Positions 32,623-43,000 of a stretch of 64,000 bases of DNA are shown one piece after another. The notes under the pieces were generated by a model, which saw only the letters and a program-made list of their open reading frames with translations, was not told the origin of the DNA and made no database searches. Origin of the DNA: CAZSAL01 sp964604825 (GTDB lineage: Bacteria > Elusimicrobiota > Elusimicrobia > 2-01-FULL-59-12); NCBI GenBank assembly GCA_964604825.1, contig CAZSAL010000005.1, positions 21,749 through 85,748 on the forward strand. Direction: 5' to 3'. Each line of letters opens with the position of its first letter. The first letter of the stretch is position 1. Position numbers and translations under genes: made by a program.

Positions 32623-33781
32623 AGAACTTCGAGTCAAGGCGGGGAAGAATGCCTCGGAGGTCGCTTTCCGAAAGATGTCTCCAGGTTTTCCAGCCGGTTT
32701 TGGCACCTTCGCGGAAAATCCAGCGGGGATTCTGCGGGTAGCGCAGCAAACCGCTCGGATACATGTGCCCGGACAAAACTTTATAAGACCAGTAAGTCCA
32801 GTGAAAATCGAAATTTTCAAATAATTCTACGCAGTCTTTGACCCAGCGGGTTTCCGCGTGGCATCTGCTGCATCGGGTGTTCACGCCAAATTCGCCGATC
32901 AACACCGGACGTTTTGTCGATCGCCCCAGCCGGTAAAATCTTGCCAGTTCCCGCCGCAGCGCCGCCTTATCCCAGCGGTTACCTTCGATAATTCCCGGGT
33001 AGGATAAATCCAGTTCCGTATTGAACACGAATGGATAGGGTTTATAAAAATGGGGGGAATACGCCAGTTGGTCTCCGTCGATATCGTCCAGGCCGCTGAA
33101 GTCGTCCGACCAGGCGGTCCCTTCGAGAAAAACGATGTGGTTGTCTCCCGCATCACGGATCGCCTGCAGGCAGCGCTGATAGATGTCGATGAGCAGGGAT
33201 TTATCGCCGAGGATCGGTTCGTTAAGGAGGTCATAGCCAAGAACGGCGGGTTCTCCGGCGCAGCGCCGGGCAATTTGCCCCCAGAGTGAGACAAGCGTGC
33301 GCTGGTTTTTATCGGAATCCCAAAGATGCGCCTTCCCCGCGCTGTCGGAATGCCAGTCATAGTTCTGCGCTCCGGGCGATGCGTGCATATCAAGCAGAAT
33401 GTAAAGACCATTCCGCGAGCACTCGCGGATCAACCAATCGAGCCGCTTCCAGCCATTCCGTTCATAAAGATTCTTTTCCGGCGAAGGCAGGAACAATCGG
33501 TAATTGAATGGCACGCGCACGACGTTAAAACCCCGCCGCCGGATCCGCCGCAAATCGGAAGACTGAATGAATACATCCTGGTACTGGCGGAAGAAATCGC
33601 GCGTTTGTCGAGCGCCTATAGACCGCGCAAGATCGCCGCGAATAGCTTGCTCCGGCTCGTTTGGGCCGCAAAGCATATATCCCTCGATCAGAAGCCAGTC
33701 GCCGAGGTTAATGCCGCGAAGCCGTACGGGATTTCCACGGTTATCGACAATGCGTCCGTTTTCAATACTGAGGAAGTTCAT
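32570..33781 (-). CDS. Glycoside hydrolase family 5 (cellulase-like)
   Basis: A GH5 (beta/alpha)8 enzyme of about 403 residues: RLRGINLGDWL, RRRGFNVVRVPFNYR, ILLDMHASPGAQN, GYDLLNEP (acid/base Glu), SPHFYKPYPF and LIGEFGVN (nucleophile Glu). Substrates in this family are beta-glucans, mannans or glucosylceramides. No signal peptide is seen with the start at 33781, so it may be cytoplasmic; the longer frame to 33877 also lacks one. It overlaps a small membrane-protein gene at its start by 20 bases. Confidence 0.88.
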   Translation of the reverse strand: MNFLSIENGRIVDNRGNPVRLRGINLGDWLLIEGYMLCGPNEPEQAIRGDLARSIGARQTRDFFRQYQDVFIQSSDLRRIRRRGFNVVRVPFNYRLFLPSPEKNLYERNGWKRLDWLIRECSRNGLYILLDMHASPGAQNYDWHSDSAGKAHLWDSDKNQRTLVSLWGQIARRCAGEPAVLGYDLLNEPILGDKSLLIDIYQRCLQAIRDAGDNHIVFLEGTAWSDDFSGLDDIDGDQLAYSPHFYKPYPFVFNTELDLSYPGIIEGNRWDKAALRRELARFYRLGRSTKRPVLIGEFGVNTRCSRCHAETRWVKDCVELFENFDFHWTYWSYKVLSGHMYPSGLLRYPQNPRWIFREGAKTGWKTWRHLSESDLRGILPRLDSKFFTVDQPVLEALQSPARP

Positions 33782-34271
33782 TTTTGCGGGGAATTTTCCT
33801 GCTGATGGCGCCACTGCTCCGGAGAAAATGGGTTTTTGCGACGTGCGACGCAATTGATAATTGTTTTTCTGCCGCAAGCAATTTAGTGGTGAGGGTCTTC
33901 GTAATTGAGATGGTTCTGGATTGCGATGCGGATGAGGCTATGTAAGTCCACAACCCGAGGCCGCCGAGAGTTATTATTACCGCCAGGATGAAGGGAAGGC
34001 ACACGTCTGATTTGTTGGCGATCAGCTTGAGAAACCATGTCATTATGCTGATGACTTGCAATATGAATGCCGAAGCGGTGAGCAGCAGTCCCATCTGGTA
34101 GTCCGGATTGCGCGCCAGAGAGTCGATGCGTTTCGCCGTGAGAATTCGTTCAATGGCCGCGGGATGTTTTTTTAGTTCCGGGGCTGTTCTCAAAGCGCAG
34201 GTTGTCATAAAAGCTATGCCTGCTATTCCAAGAATGAGAGAAAACAGTCTCAGACGCTGGTGAATATTCAT
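33762..34271 (-). CDS. Small membrane protein, unknown
   Basis: A 169-residue protein with about three hydrophobic helices (residues 9-25, 61-82, 91-112) and a Ser/Thr/Lys-rich C-terminus. It overlaps the aconitase stop by ATGA and the GH5 start by 20 bases, so the three genes form one minus-strand unit. No recognisable domain. Confidence 0.65.
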   Translation of the reverse strand: MNIHQRLRLFSLILGIAGIAFMTTCALRTAPELKKHPAAIERILTAKRIDSLARNPDYQMGLLLTASAFILQVISIMTWFLKLIANKSDVCLPFILAVIITLGGLGLWTYIASSASQSRTISITKTLTTKLLAAEKQLSIASHVAKTHFLRSSGAISRKIPRKNELPQY

Positions 34272-36940
34272 GCGATTAGCTGGCGCAGTACGTACGGCAG
34301 TATACCGCCGTGGCGATAATACTGGATTTCTTCCGGCGTGTCTATGCGCAAAACGGTGAGGAAGCTTCTGACTTTGCCGCCGGCATCACGGGTTTCCACA
34401 ACGATGTCTTTCCCCGGACGCAAGTCGACGGCTATTCCTTTGATTTCGAAAATTTCATCGCCGGCCAATCCCAGTGTTTCGCGGTTCTCGCCCTGTTTGA
34501 ACTGAAGCGGCGCAATTCCCATCCCGATCAGGTTGGAGCGATGGATCCGTTCGTAACTTTCTGCGATCACGGCCTTGACGCCCAGCAGCGCCGGGCCTTT
34601 TGCCGCCCAGTCGCGGGATGAACCGGAGCCGTATTCTTTTCCCGCGATCACGACCAGCGGCACGCCTTCTATTTTGTACTGTTCAGAGGCTTCGAATATT
34701 GTGGTTTGTTTTTTGTCAGGCAGATGTACCGTCCAGCCGCCTTCCACGCCCGGTACCAGCAGATTGCGCAGCCGGATATTGGCGAACGTGCCGCGAACCA
34801 TCACCTCGTCATTCCCGCGCCGCGAGCCGTATGAATTGAAATCCTTTGAATCTACGCCGCGCGATGCCAGGTATTTACCGGCGGCGCTGTCCCTGGGAAT
34901 GGAACCGGCGGGGGAAATGTGATCTGTGGTAACGGAGTCTCCGAGGAGAGCAAGGACGCGGGCGCTCCGGATGTCAGGGCATCCTATTGGCAACCTGGTC
35001 AGCCCGTCGAAGTAAGGGGGATTTTTAATATAGGTAGACGTAATGTCCCAGGCATAAAGCTCGGATTCTGCAACATTCAGTGAGCGCCAGCGCGCGTCGC
35101 CGTCAAAGGCATTTGCATATTCCGCAGAAAACATTTTCCGGCTGACATTGCGGAGCGCCGTCTGAATCTCCGCGTTTGTCGGCCAGATATCTCTGAGATA
35201 AACCGCTTTTCCTCCGACGTCCATGCCCAGCGGTTCGTTATATGGATCGAAATCCATTTTACCCGCAAGCGCGTAAGCGACTACGAGAACAGGCGATGCC
35301 AGATAATTGGCTTTGACAAGCGCGTTTATGCGCCCTTCGAAATTGCGATTGCCGCTCAGCACCGCTGCCACGACGAGATTGTTTTTTCTGACCGCATCCG
35401 CAACCGGTTCGATCAGGGGACCGCTGTTCCCGATGCAGGTGGTGCAGCCGAATCCGACCAGGTTGAACCCGAGCTTTTCCAGATACGGCAGGACGCCTGC
35501 GCCGCGCAGGTAATCCATAACCACTTTGGACCCTGGAGCGAGGCTTGTTTTCACCCAGGGTTTGCGGGACAGCCCTTTCTCGACCGCTTTTTTCGCAAGC
35601 AGTCCGGCGCCAAGCATGACGGAAGGGTTCGAGGTGTTTGTGCAGCTTGTTATTGCCGCAATCACGACGGAGCCGTCACGGATCCCCTCGCCCTCCCGGG
35701 GTGAGTCCGCGTGAAGCGCTGGTGAGGGGGCTGTTTGCGCGGACAAATAGTTCCTCCAGGATTCCTTGATGTCTTTTAAAGGAACGCGTTCCTGCGGCCG
35801 TTTGGGACCGGCCATGCTCAGCTCGATGGAGCCAAGGTCGAGTTGCAGGGTCTCGTCGAAGTGCGGATCTCGGGTTTGAGCGTCGCGGAAAAGCCCCTGC
35901 TCTTTCATGTAAGTCTCGACCAGCCGGATCTGTTTTTGGTCGCGTCCGGTCAGCTCCAGGTACGCGAGGGTTTCTTTATCAATGGGGAAAAAACCCGCCG
36001 TGGCCCCGTACTCCGGAGCCATGTTCGCTATGGTGGCGCGGTCTGCGAGAGGCAGGTGATCCAGGCCGGGGCCAAAGAACTCGACGAATTTTCCAACTAC
36101 GCCTTTCCTGCGCAGGATTTCAGTGATGGTGAGAACGGCATCGGTAGCGGTTACTCCTTCATTCAGTTGCCCGGTCAATTTGAACCCCAGCACGTCCGGA
36201 ATAATCATCGAAGAAGGCTGCCCAAGCATCGCGGCTTCGGCTTCAATCCCGCCCACGCCCCAGCCCAGAACGCCCAGGCTGTTGATGGTCGTGGTATGGG
36301 AATCCGTGCCGAACACGCTGTCCGGAAAGATCTGAATTTTGCCGTCTCTCTCGCGTTTCAAGACGCACTGTGCAAGGTATTCCAGGTTGATCTGGTGGAT
36401 GATGCCGGTTTCCGGGGGGACTACGCGGAAATTGCGGAATGCTTTCTGTCCCCAGCGCAGGAATGCGTATCTTTCCCGGTTGCGGTCGAACTCCATCCGG
36501 GAGTTCTGTTCAAAAGCTTCCGGCGTGCCGAAATAATCCACCTGTACGGAATGATCCACAACGAGGTCCACCGGTATGAGAGGGTTGATGCGTCCGGCAT
36601 CGCCGCCCAGACGCCGCACCGCGTCGCGCATGGCGGCCAGGTCTACGATGGCGGGGACTCCGGTGAAGTCCTGCATCAAAACGCGCGCCGGCATGAACGC
36701 GATCTCGCGGTTCACTTTGCCCTGTTTTGGGCCGGCCAGAGCTTTGATGTCTTCAGCCTTTACAAAAAGGCCGTCTTCATTGCGCAGCAGATTTTCCAGC
36801 AGGATTTTCAGCGAGAAAGGAAGGTCTGAAAAATCGCCCAGAGCGCCAGCCAGTTTTTCGAAGCTGAAAAATTCAAACGTCTCCCCGTCAACGGAAAGAA
36901 GTTTGCGGCAGGAAAAACTGTCGTGTGTGCGCTGGAACAT
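34268..36940 (-). CDS. acnA: Aconitate hydratase with repeat insertion
   Basis: An 890-residue AcnA/IRP1-type aconitase of the TCA cycle. Motifs: LLENLLRNEDG, RVLMQDFTGVPAIVDLAAMRDA, PVDLVVDHSVQVD, FGTDSHTTTINSLGV, AITSCTNTSNPSVM and GCTTCIGNSGP (three cluster Cys), and SRRGNDEVMVRGTFANIR, GSGSSRDWAAKG. About 20 residues (TAPSPALHADSPREGEG) before DGSVVIAAITSC come from repeat A7 and sit in a linker. It is the only TCA-cycle enzyme in the window. Confidence 0.96.
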   Translation of the reverse strand: MFQRTHDSFSCRKLLSVDGETFEFFSFEKLAGALGDFSDLPFSLKILLENLLRNEDGLFVKAEDIKALAGPKQGKVNREIAFMPARVLMQDFTGVPAIVDLAAMRDAVRRLGGDAGRINPLIPVDLVVDHSVQVDYFGTPEAFEQNSRMEFDRNRERYAFLRWGQKAFRNFRVVPPETGIIHQINLEYLAQCVLKRERDGKIQIFPDSVFGTDSHTTTINSLGVLGWGVGGIEAEAAMLGQPSSMIIPDVLGFKLTGQLNEGVTATDAVLTITEILRRKGVVGKFVEFFGPGLDHLPLADRATIANMAPEYGATAGFFPIDKETLAYLELTGRDQKQIRLVETYMKEQGLFRDAQTRDPHFDETLQLDLGSIELSMAGPKRPQERVPLKDIKESWRNYLSAQTAPSPALHADSPREGEGIRDGSVVIAAITSCTNTSNPSVMLGAGLLAKKAVEKGLSRKPWVKTSLAPGSKVVMDYLRGAGVLPYLEKLGFNLVGFGCTTCIGNSGPLIEPVADAVRKNNLVVAAVLSGNRNFEGRINALVKANYLASPVLVVAYALAGKMDFDPYNEPLGMDVGGKAVYLRDIWPTNAEIQTALRNVSRKMFSAEYANAFDGDARWRSLNVAESELYAWDITSTYIKNPPYFDGLTRLPIGCPDIRSARVLALLGDSVTTDHISPAGSIPRDSAAGKYLASRGVDSKDFNSYGSRRGNDEVMVRGTFANIRLRNLLVPGVEGGWTVHLPDKKQTTIFEASEQYKIEGVPLVVIAGKEYGSGSSRDWAAKGPALLGVKAVIAESYERIHRSNLIGMGIAPLQFKQGENRETLGLAGDEIFEIKGIAVDLRPGKDIVVETRDAGGKVRSFLTVLRIDTPEEIQYYRHGGILPYVLRQLIA
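35685..35730. repeat. Palindromic repeat, family A (A7), inside acnA
   Basis: CCCCTCGCCCTCCCGGGGTG...GCGCTGGTGAGGGG hairpin, in frame on the minus strand. Confidence 0.8.
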
Positions 36941-36948
36941 ATTCCAAA

Positions 36949-37551
36949 CTAATGAGCTGTGGTCGAAGGTTCCTCCACATCGCGGATGCGGATATGTTTT
37001 ATGACAACCGGATCCAAAGGTTTGTTCGCCGCGTCTGTGGGAACCTTGCTGATGGCGTCGGCAACGTCCTGTCCCTGCGTTACTACGCCGAAGATTGTGT
37101 GATGCCCGGTCAGCCAGGGGGTTGGCGCCACGGTGATGAAGAACTGGCTGCCGTTCGTGTTCGGCCCGGAATTGGCCATGGCGAGATACCCCGGCTTGTC
37201 GAATTTCAGGTCGGGACTGAACTCATCCTGAAACTGATATCCCGGACCGCCGACGCCGGTGCCCAGAGGATCTCCTCCCTGAATCATGAAATTGGGGATG
37301 ACGCGGTGGAATGTGAGACCGTCATAAAAGTTTGATTTCTTCTTTTGACCTGTTTTTGGATCAATGTATTCCTTGGTTCCGGATGCCAACCCCACGAAAT
37401 TGGCTACGGTGACAGGCGTCTTGTCGTCAAATAATTGAACTGTGATATCGCCTTTGGACGTTTCTATAACGGCTATAGGGCGGGTTTTGGCATGAGCAGA
37501 CATGAGGCCTCCTAAAAGAATCAAAGTGGTAATGATGAGATTGCGTTTCAT
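36949..37551 (-). CDS. Peptidyl-prolyl cis-trans isomerase, cyclophilin type, exported
   Basis: A 200-residue cyclophilin with a signal peptide ([21 protein letters not shown]), so it acts in the periplasm on prolyl bonds of folding proteins. [50 protein letters not shown] and HTIFGVV are the active-site segments, with the catalytic Arg in FHRVIP. The start is the ATG after GGGAGGACCC. It has its own promoter upstream. Confidence 0.95.
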   Translation of the reverse strand: MKRNLIITTLILLGGLMSAHAKTRPIAVIETSKGDITVQLFDDKTPVTVANFVGLASGTKEYIDPKTGQKKKSNFYDGLTFHRVIPNFMIQGGDPLGTGVGGPGYQFQDEFSPDLKFDKPGYLAMANSGPNTNGSQFFITVAPTPWLTGHHTIFGVVTQGQDVADAISKVPTDAANKPLDPVVIKHIRIRDVEEPSTTAH

Positions 37552-37595
37552 GGGTCCTCCCATTAAGGATCTGTTTTTCGATTGACGTAAAATCA

Positions 37596-37625
37596 ATCAT
37601 AAACGTTGTGCGCTTTCCTTGTCAA
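37596..37625 (-). promoter_or_regulatory. Candidate promoter of the cyclophilin gene
   Basis: On the minus strand TTGACA (37625-37620), 18-base spacer, TATGAT (37601-37596), about 45 bases before the start codon. Confidence 0.6.
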
Positions 37626-37663
37626 AGAAAGGTAAAGATTATAGGATCAGAAAGAGTTTATGA

Positions 37664-37787
37664 TGTCATTCCGAGGAGGCAAATCCGATTTTGTCATTAG
37701 AGGAGCCGACGTGGGAATCTCAGCCGCATGGCTGTTTCACTACTGAGATTGCCAAGGCTGCCAACACGTCTGGCGACCTCGCAATGA
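37664..37787. repeat. Palindromic repeat, family C (C3)
   Basis: GTCATTCCGAGGAGGC ... GCCGACGTGGGAATCTCAGC ... CTGAGATTGCC ... GGCGACCTCGCAATGAT. It fills most of the divergent region upstream of the M50-like gene. Confidence 0.85.
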
Positions 37788-37797
37788 TAATAAGAAT

Positions 37798-38598
37798 ATG
37801 AAGACGCTTGCCCGTGGTTTCATGGCGATCATGCTGCTGCCTGCATGCTACGGCGTGTTGATGAGCTTTTGTGCGATCGCCCGGCATTTTGTCAGCGTCC
37901 CCGAAGGTTCCTTTTACTTTTTCTCCGGGTTCCTGGGGTATATGGCTTTTCAGTGGGTATTCTTCAAGCCGATCAGAACATATGTTTTCGGCCATGAGCT
38001 GACGCACGCCCTGGCCGCCTGGATGAGCGGCGGCGACGTTGAAAAATTTCACGTGAGCAAGAAAGGCGGGTCTGTAACCGTTACCAAAACCAATATTTTC
38101 GTGGCTCTGGCGCCCTACATGATTCCGCTTTATTCTCTTGTTCTTCTGGGGCTGTTCTATCTGGGATGTTATTTTTACAACCTGCAGCCGTACCGGCAGT
38201 GGTTCCTTCTGATCCTGGGCATGTCCATCGGATTCCATGCCGCGCTGACCTGGCATGCTTTAAAGAACGATCAGCCCGACCTTCAGAGCGCGGGGGTTTT
38301 ATTGTCGGGAGTCTTTATTTATCTTGGCAACGTTTTGTGCCTGATATTTTTACTCGGTCTTCTTTTTCCGAAGACGGTTTCCTGGAAAGAGTTTTTTAAG
38401 ACGTCCGGACGCGAAAGCTGGACGGCTTACCGCCAGGTTTGCCGTGGAGGAGTTCATCTCGCAACGCTTTCGCAGAAATGGATCCATAAATCGAGTTCGG
38501 AAGCCGGAATGCGGAATGAGGAAGGTGGTAGATGTTTAATGAAGAAGAACATTCTTCCGCACTCCGAACTCCGCACTCCGAATTCAAAGCAGCAATGA
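37798..38598 (+). CDS. Membrane-embedded HExxH protein (possible M50-like protease), repeat-encoded tail
   Basis: A 266-residue polytopic protein. VFGHELTHALAAWMSGG has an HExxH motif in a hydrophobic setting, as in site-2-type metalloproteases, but the second NPxDG-type motif is not obvious. Four to five helices follow. The last 35 residues (SSSEAGMRNEEGG...HSELRTPNSKQQ) are repeat F2 translation. It overlaps the next gene by ATGA. A membrane protease or a structural relative is the best reading. Confidence 0.65.
   Translation: MKTLARGFMAIMLLPACYGVLMSFCAIARHFVSVPEGSFYFFSGFLGYMAFQWVFFKPIRTYVFGHELTHALAAWMSGGDVEKFHVSKKGGSVTVTKTNIFVALAPYMIPLYSLVLLGLFYLGCYFYNLQPYRQWFLLILGMSIGFHAALTWHALKNDQPDLQSAGVLLSGVFIYLGNVLCLIFLLGLLFPKTVSWKEFFKTSGRESWTAYRQVCRGGVHLATLSQKWIHKSSSEAGMRNEEGGRCLMKKNILPHSELRTPNSKQQ
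38493..38586. repeat. Palindromic repeat, family F (F2)
   Basis: AGTTCGGAAGCCGGAATGCG at the left, CTTCCGCACTCCGAACTCCG at the right; encodes the C-terminus of the HExxH protein. Confidence 0.88.
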
Positions 38599-39185
38599 GT
38601 TTATCAGCGGAACTAAAACGTAAAGCCTTTCATCATCTCTCTTTTTTCTACATTCTCATTTATGCGATTCTGCCGCGCCCGGTGGCGATCGGCCTGATGC
38701 TGGCGTTCGTGGCTGTTGCGGGCGCTGCGGAGTTTCTCCGCCTGCGCCGTCCTGAGATGAACGCCTGGTTTCTGGAAAGATTCGACGGGATTTACCGGGA
38801 AGACGAAATCATGAAGCCCTCCGGAATTTTCTGGACTCTTCTGGGCTGTGCCGCCACAATGATCATTTTTGCCAGCCCGCGCGTTATCCTGCCCGCTCTC
38901 GGGTTCCTTACCTTTGGCGATGCGGCGGCCGCTCTCGCAGGAAAGCGCTGGGGCCGCATTGCGTGGGGGAAAACCCCGGGGAAAACCCGCGAAGGCAGCA
39001 TTGCCTTCGTCATAGTTTCGGCTGTCTGGGGATGTTTTTTCCTCAGGCCGGTAGTGGCGCTGCTGTCTGCGGTCGCCGGCGCATGGGTTGAGCTGCAGCA
39101 GCTTCCCTGGAACGATAATTTCTGGATTCCGTTATTAGGAGGCCTGGCAGTGAGCGTGATAAATCTTTTATTGGGGAAACATTAG
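38595..39185 (+). CDS. Polyprenol/dolichol-kinase-like membrane protein
   Basis: A 196-residue polytopic protein. ELKRKAFHHLSFFYI, FLTFGDAAAALAGKRWGR and GKTREGSIAFVIVS match the CTP-dependent dolichol/phytol kinase and phosphatidate cytidylyltransferase-like superfamily. It would phosphorylate a prenyl alcohol in the membrane, consistent with nearby lipid-sugar-dependent glycosyltransferases. The ATG at 38595 overlaps the stop of the upstream gene; a longer frame would translate repeat F2. Confidence 0.78.
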   Translation: MSLSAELKRKAFHHLSFFYILIYAILPRPVAIGLMLAFVAVAGAAEFLRLRRPEMNAWFLERFDGIYREDEIMKPSGIFWTLLGCAATMIIFASPRVILPALGFLTFGDAAAALAGKRWGRIAWGKTPGKTREGSIAFVIVSAVWGCFFLRPVVALLSAVAGAWVELQQLPWNDNFWIPLLGGLAVSVINLLLGKH

Positions 39186-39917
39186 ATGAAAAAAAATGCG
39201 AGGGCCGAGTTCCGAGGGCCGAGAAAACGACATTTGTTTAAGATGTGCGGTATTTTTTTCGTCTTGCACCTGGCCCTCGGCCCTGGGGCCTGGGGTTATA
39301 CTCCCGGCAAGTTTTATTTTCAGGGGCACACCAAGGAGAAAATTATCGGGCTGACTTTTGACGACGGCCCCGGCCGGTACACGGTCCCTATTCTGGAACT
39401 GCTTAAGAAGCACAACATCCATGCCACCTTTTTTATGGAGGGCGATCAGATCGAGGGGTACCCGAAAATCGCCAGGCAGGTTGTCGAGGAGGGCCATGAA
39501 GTCGGCAACCATACCTACACCCATTTCAACTTCCACAATAAAAAGAACGGCACCCCGACGCGCCTGGTGCATGAGCTTCAGCAGACGGAGGCGGCTCTGG
39601 GAAGGGCGTCCGGCGTGCATACCAATGTGGTGCGCATGCCGTTTGGCTATTTCAACCATACCTGGCTGCTGCCAACGCTGAAAGAGCACGGATACGCCCT
39701 GGTTCACTGGACGTTCGGCACGGACTGGCTGCTCAAGAAACCCGCTGATCAAATGATCCGCGAGTATGAAGCGAATGCCCGCCCCGGAGCGATTTTCCTG
39801 TTCCATGACGGCGGAAAGAACCGCGCGAAAACCCTCGAGGTCGTCACCGCCGTGATCAATGATCTGGAGAAAAAAGGATACCGCTTCGTCCCCGCCAGAG
39901 AACTGCTGAAGGACTGA
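39186..39917 (+). CDS. Polysaccharide deacetylase (NodB domain)
   Basis: A 243-residue CE4 enzyme. TFDDGPG, the metal-binding HEVGNHTYTH (HxxxH), RMPFGYFN and FLFHDGG are present. It removes acetyl groups from a polysaccharide such as peptidoglycan or chitin-like chains. The N-terminus has basic residues then a hydrophobic segment (MCGIFFVLHLALGPGAWG), so it is exported or anchored; parts of this N-terminus are encoded by repeat E3. It starts right after the upstream stop, completing a three-gene operon. Confidence 0.92.
   Translation: MKKNARAEFRGPRKRHLFKMCGIFFVLHLALGPGAWGYTPGKFYFQGHTKEKIIGLTFDDGPGRYTVPILELLKKHNIHATFFMEGDQIEGYPKIARQVVEEGHEVGNHTYTHFNFHNKKNGTPTRLVHELQQTEAALGRASGVHTNVVRMPFGYFNHTWLLPTLKEHGYALVHWTFGTDWLLKKPADQMIREYEANARPGAIFLFHDGGKNRAKTLEVVTAVINDLEKKGYRFVPARELLKD
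39201..39290. repeat. Palindromic repeat, family E (E3), in deacetylase N-terminus
   Basis: GAGGGCCGAGTTCCGAGGGC and CTGGCCCTCGGCCCTGG form inverted arms around the signal-anchor coding region. Confidence 0.65.
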
Positions 39918-40062
39918 CCTGAACATAAACGGGATTTCCCTTCTGATCAGCGGGCCCAGATAATACATAGTCCGGTCGGACCGCAAAATTTAGCCTTTAG
40001 GCATATTCATTAACCGCGCCCAACCGGATAGACTATTCCTCGCGCGTGCATGCGCGCGTACT

Positions 40063-43000
40063 ATGATTACGCACAGATTCATCGTGAGGCCGCTCGCGTT
40101 CACGCTGGCGTTCTGCCTTGCCGTATCGAATGTGAGCGCGGAATTCGGAACGCGCCCAGCCACTAAGTCTCCGGCGGGCGTCCGCCGGGGACTCAGTGGA
40201 GGACGGAGTTCGGAAGTTGGAAGTTTTTATAAAGGAAAACCTTCTTCCGCATCCCGCATTTCATACTCCGCGTTAATGATGTCGCCGTTTGAAACGCAGG
40301 CTCTCGCTCCGGCGGCGACGCAGGTCCGTCATTTTTTCCTCGATCCAAGAGTCAAGGCTAAAGTAATAAATACCATCCCCTCGGCGCGACGCTTCCTGCC
40401 GAAGGCAGCGCTGCCGGATGATTACTGGCGGCGTTTTGTCTTCGATGGGACATATATCCCGCCCGCGGTTCAAGAACTGCTTTTTGAAAATCCCATTCTC
40501 AGGCCCTGCTATATCGCGGTGCTAAACGAAGATCGAAATGAAGCCGGGTCGCTCGTCCCCGTCGAGGCGGATGCACTAAGCGCACTGGGCGGGCCCTCGG
40601 TTCTGGATCGTTTCACTGGTTTTTCGGCGGGGACGGAGGATGGAGCGCGGGCAATGATGGCGCAGGGGTATACGGTGCTTGTGGCTGTGACCGATCAATA
40701 CACCGAGGGGGAGACGCTTTACCATATCCACAAAGTCGCGAATGGACGCCAGGCTTTTTTCCCTTTGCCGGATGGCACCTGGCTTGGGATCAAAAATTCG
40801 GGACAGTTTGTCGATGAAAACCAGCCGCCGTTTTTCATCAAAAAGCCTGAAATTGCGGGGGATCCCGAATACTGGGGAATAGGTTTTCGGGACCGCATTG
40901 ATGACGCCGCACGCATGCATCTCGATGTGATGCATCGCGGCGGGGAAAGTCTGACGCAATGGCTGGCCTGGCGGCCGCTTCACGTTTTGTGCGACGGCCG
41001 GGGCGGCCTGGTACGCGCAGTGGAATTCCCCGGACCAGACGGGAAGCCTCTTGAACCGGTATTGCAGTTTATCCGGTCCGTCGAGGGCCCCTACCGGATT
41101 GTGAAGTGGCCGCAGATGCTGGCCACCGATTACAGATTGAAGCGCATGGAACGCCTGGCTGCCGTGCTTTTCTACCTGGGGTTGGAACAAATCATCCTGA
41201 CGCCCGCCGAAATCATTCTGAGAGCGATGAGGCGTTGGGCGGCGGCAGAAGCGGGTATGGCAAATTCAGGATTCAACAAATGTTCCTCCCATTTTCAGGA
41301 CCTGACCCTTGCGGGAGAAGATAACGACAGCGACGAGTTCCGCGACCTGACTCGATTTACGGAACACCAGGTTCGGGCGGGCTGTTGTTTGATGACCCGT
41401 CATTTGCTGCGGCAATACGGGTTTCCCGTTATAGCGCTGACTAATAAATTCTATACGCTTGCCGTGATGGCACGAACGGCGCGGGCATATGGGGAAACGT
41501 TCGTTGAGCGGCTTTTCCCGGAACCTCTGGAGCCCATGCGCGAGTTGTTCCAGAGTTACTTTAAGAAATTGGACACCCGGTTTTTACAGTCCTGGTTGGC
41601 GAGAAGCGAAACCGGAATTCCAATTATCCTGGCAGGAGTGTTACATGGCATGCCAGTGGAATGGTTATTCGGAGAAAATCGTAGTCAGGCTGCAGATGAT
41701 CCGCACTCCGGGTTGCGTGAAGCCGGCAGACGGATATGGAACTGGTTGGTGGAAGAACTGCGGACCCGGGGGATCATGGCCGACCCCCTGTCACCGAATG
41801 ATCTGGATTATCTGTCATTTTCCGGGGAACGATTTCATCAAGATGTCCAGGTCGCTTTGGGCCGGGCAGCCGCCCGGTTGGGGAGCCAATGGATCAAGCC
41901 CGAATCTGTGGTCCCCAGGTATTCGACTCTGATAGAAAAATGGCTCAACGGGATGATCGGAATTAAGGTGGCCTGGAACGGGCCGTCTATCAATGAGGGG
42001 AATCTACTCGCGTCTTTCTGGGCGCTTGAGGAAGAAATGTATCGTCTGAATCCGGTGTACGGAAGGGTGAAATGGAGGATGAGCGCTGGCGACGCTTTCC
42101 CGCCGGGTTTTGTCAGCGGCGCTCCCGTCACAATTCCTCTCGATCGTATTGGTCATGATATTGTCGGCCAACAAGAGGGAACGCCGGCGAATGGCCCGGG
42201 TCTCCGTCCGGACATCACGGAAAGCTTGCGGAACGCTATCGAAGATTCTGACGGCCCGGCGCTGAAGCCTTTCGTGGAAGCAGCATTCAATTCGGATCTG
42301 GATTACTTCATCCTGCTTACGACGCTGAATTATTGGTTTGTTCGGGATCCCGGATTGAAGAGCCTGTATGAGCATCATCTGGAAGTGCTTCGACGTGGAA
42401 CTTCCAACCCGGGGATAGTCTCTTTCCTGGATCGCCTTGTCAATCAATCACGAGACGAAAAATGGGAGCCTCCCCGCAATGGAATTATTATTGATGGAAA
42501 TTTTCATTACACGACTATGCCAAGAAATGCCGATGTTCCAAAGGAAGCGGACGATCTTGCCGAACTTATGCCTCGGATCGTCCGCGATTTGCTGTCGGAC
42601 GAAAATTTTCTGCTGGGATGCATACGGGATGAATCAGGGAATCCCTTATTAACGGCAGATGATGTGCTGCCTTTGAAAAGAGTGCTGGGTTTTCAAGCCG
42701 GCAGATATCACGTCGTACATCTGGTTCTGATGACGCTCCGTGACGGCGCCTGCGTGTCTTTTATTCTGAATGTGGCCAGGAATTATCGCGCCTCCAGAGT
42801 GGTGGAAGAGGAATATCGTTGTTTTTCGCGCCATCAGGATGATTCTATCCCCGTTAAAGTGCTTCGGGATGCTTCGGTTAAGGTTTCAGGAAAAACCATC
42901 GCAGCTTATGCCGCCAGTTTTACAGATAACAGCGATGAAATCATTTATCTCGGGCATTCCGCCTCCCGCGATTTCGCCTGCCCGCCGGGAATTTTCTACG

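Noticed and set aside
35843..36829. Plus-strand frame of 328 codons over acnA
   Set aside because: Antisense shadow of a strongly conserved enzyme.
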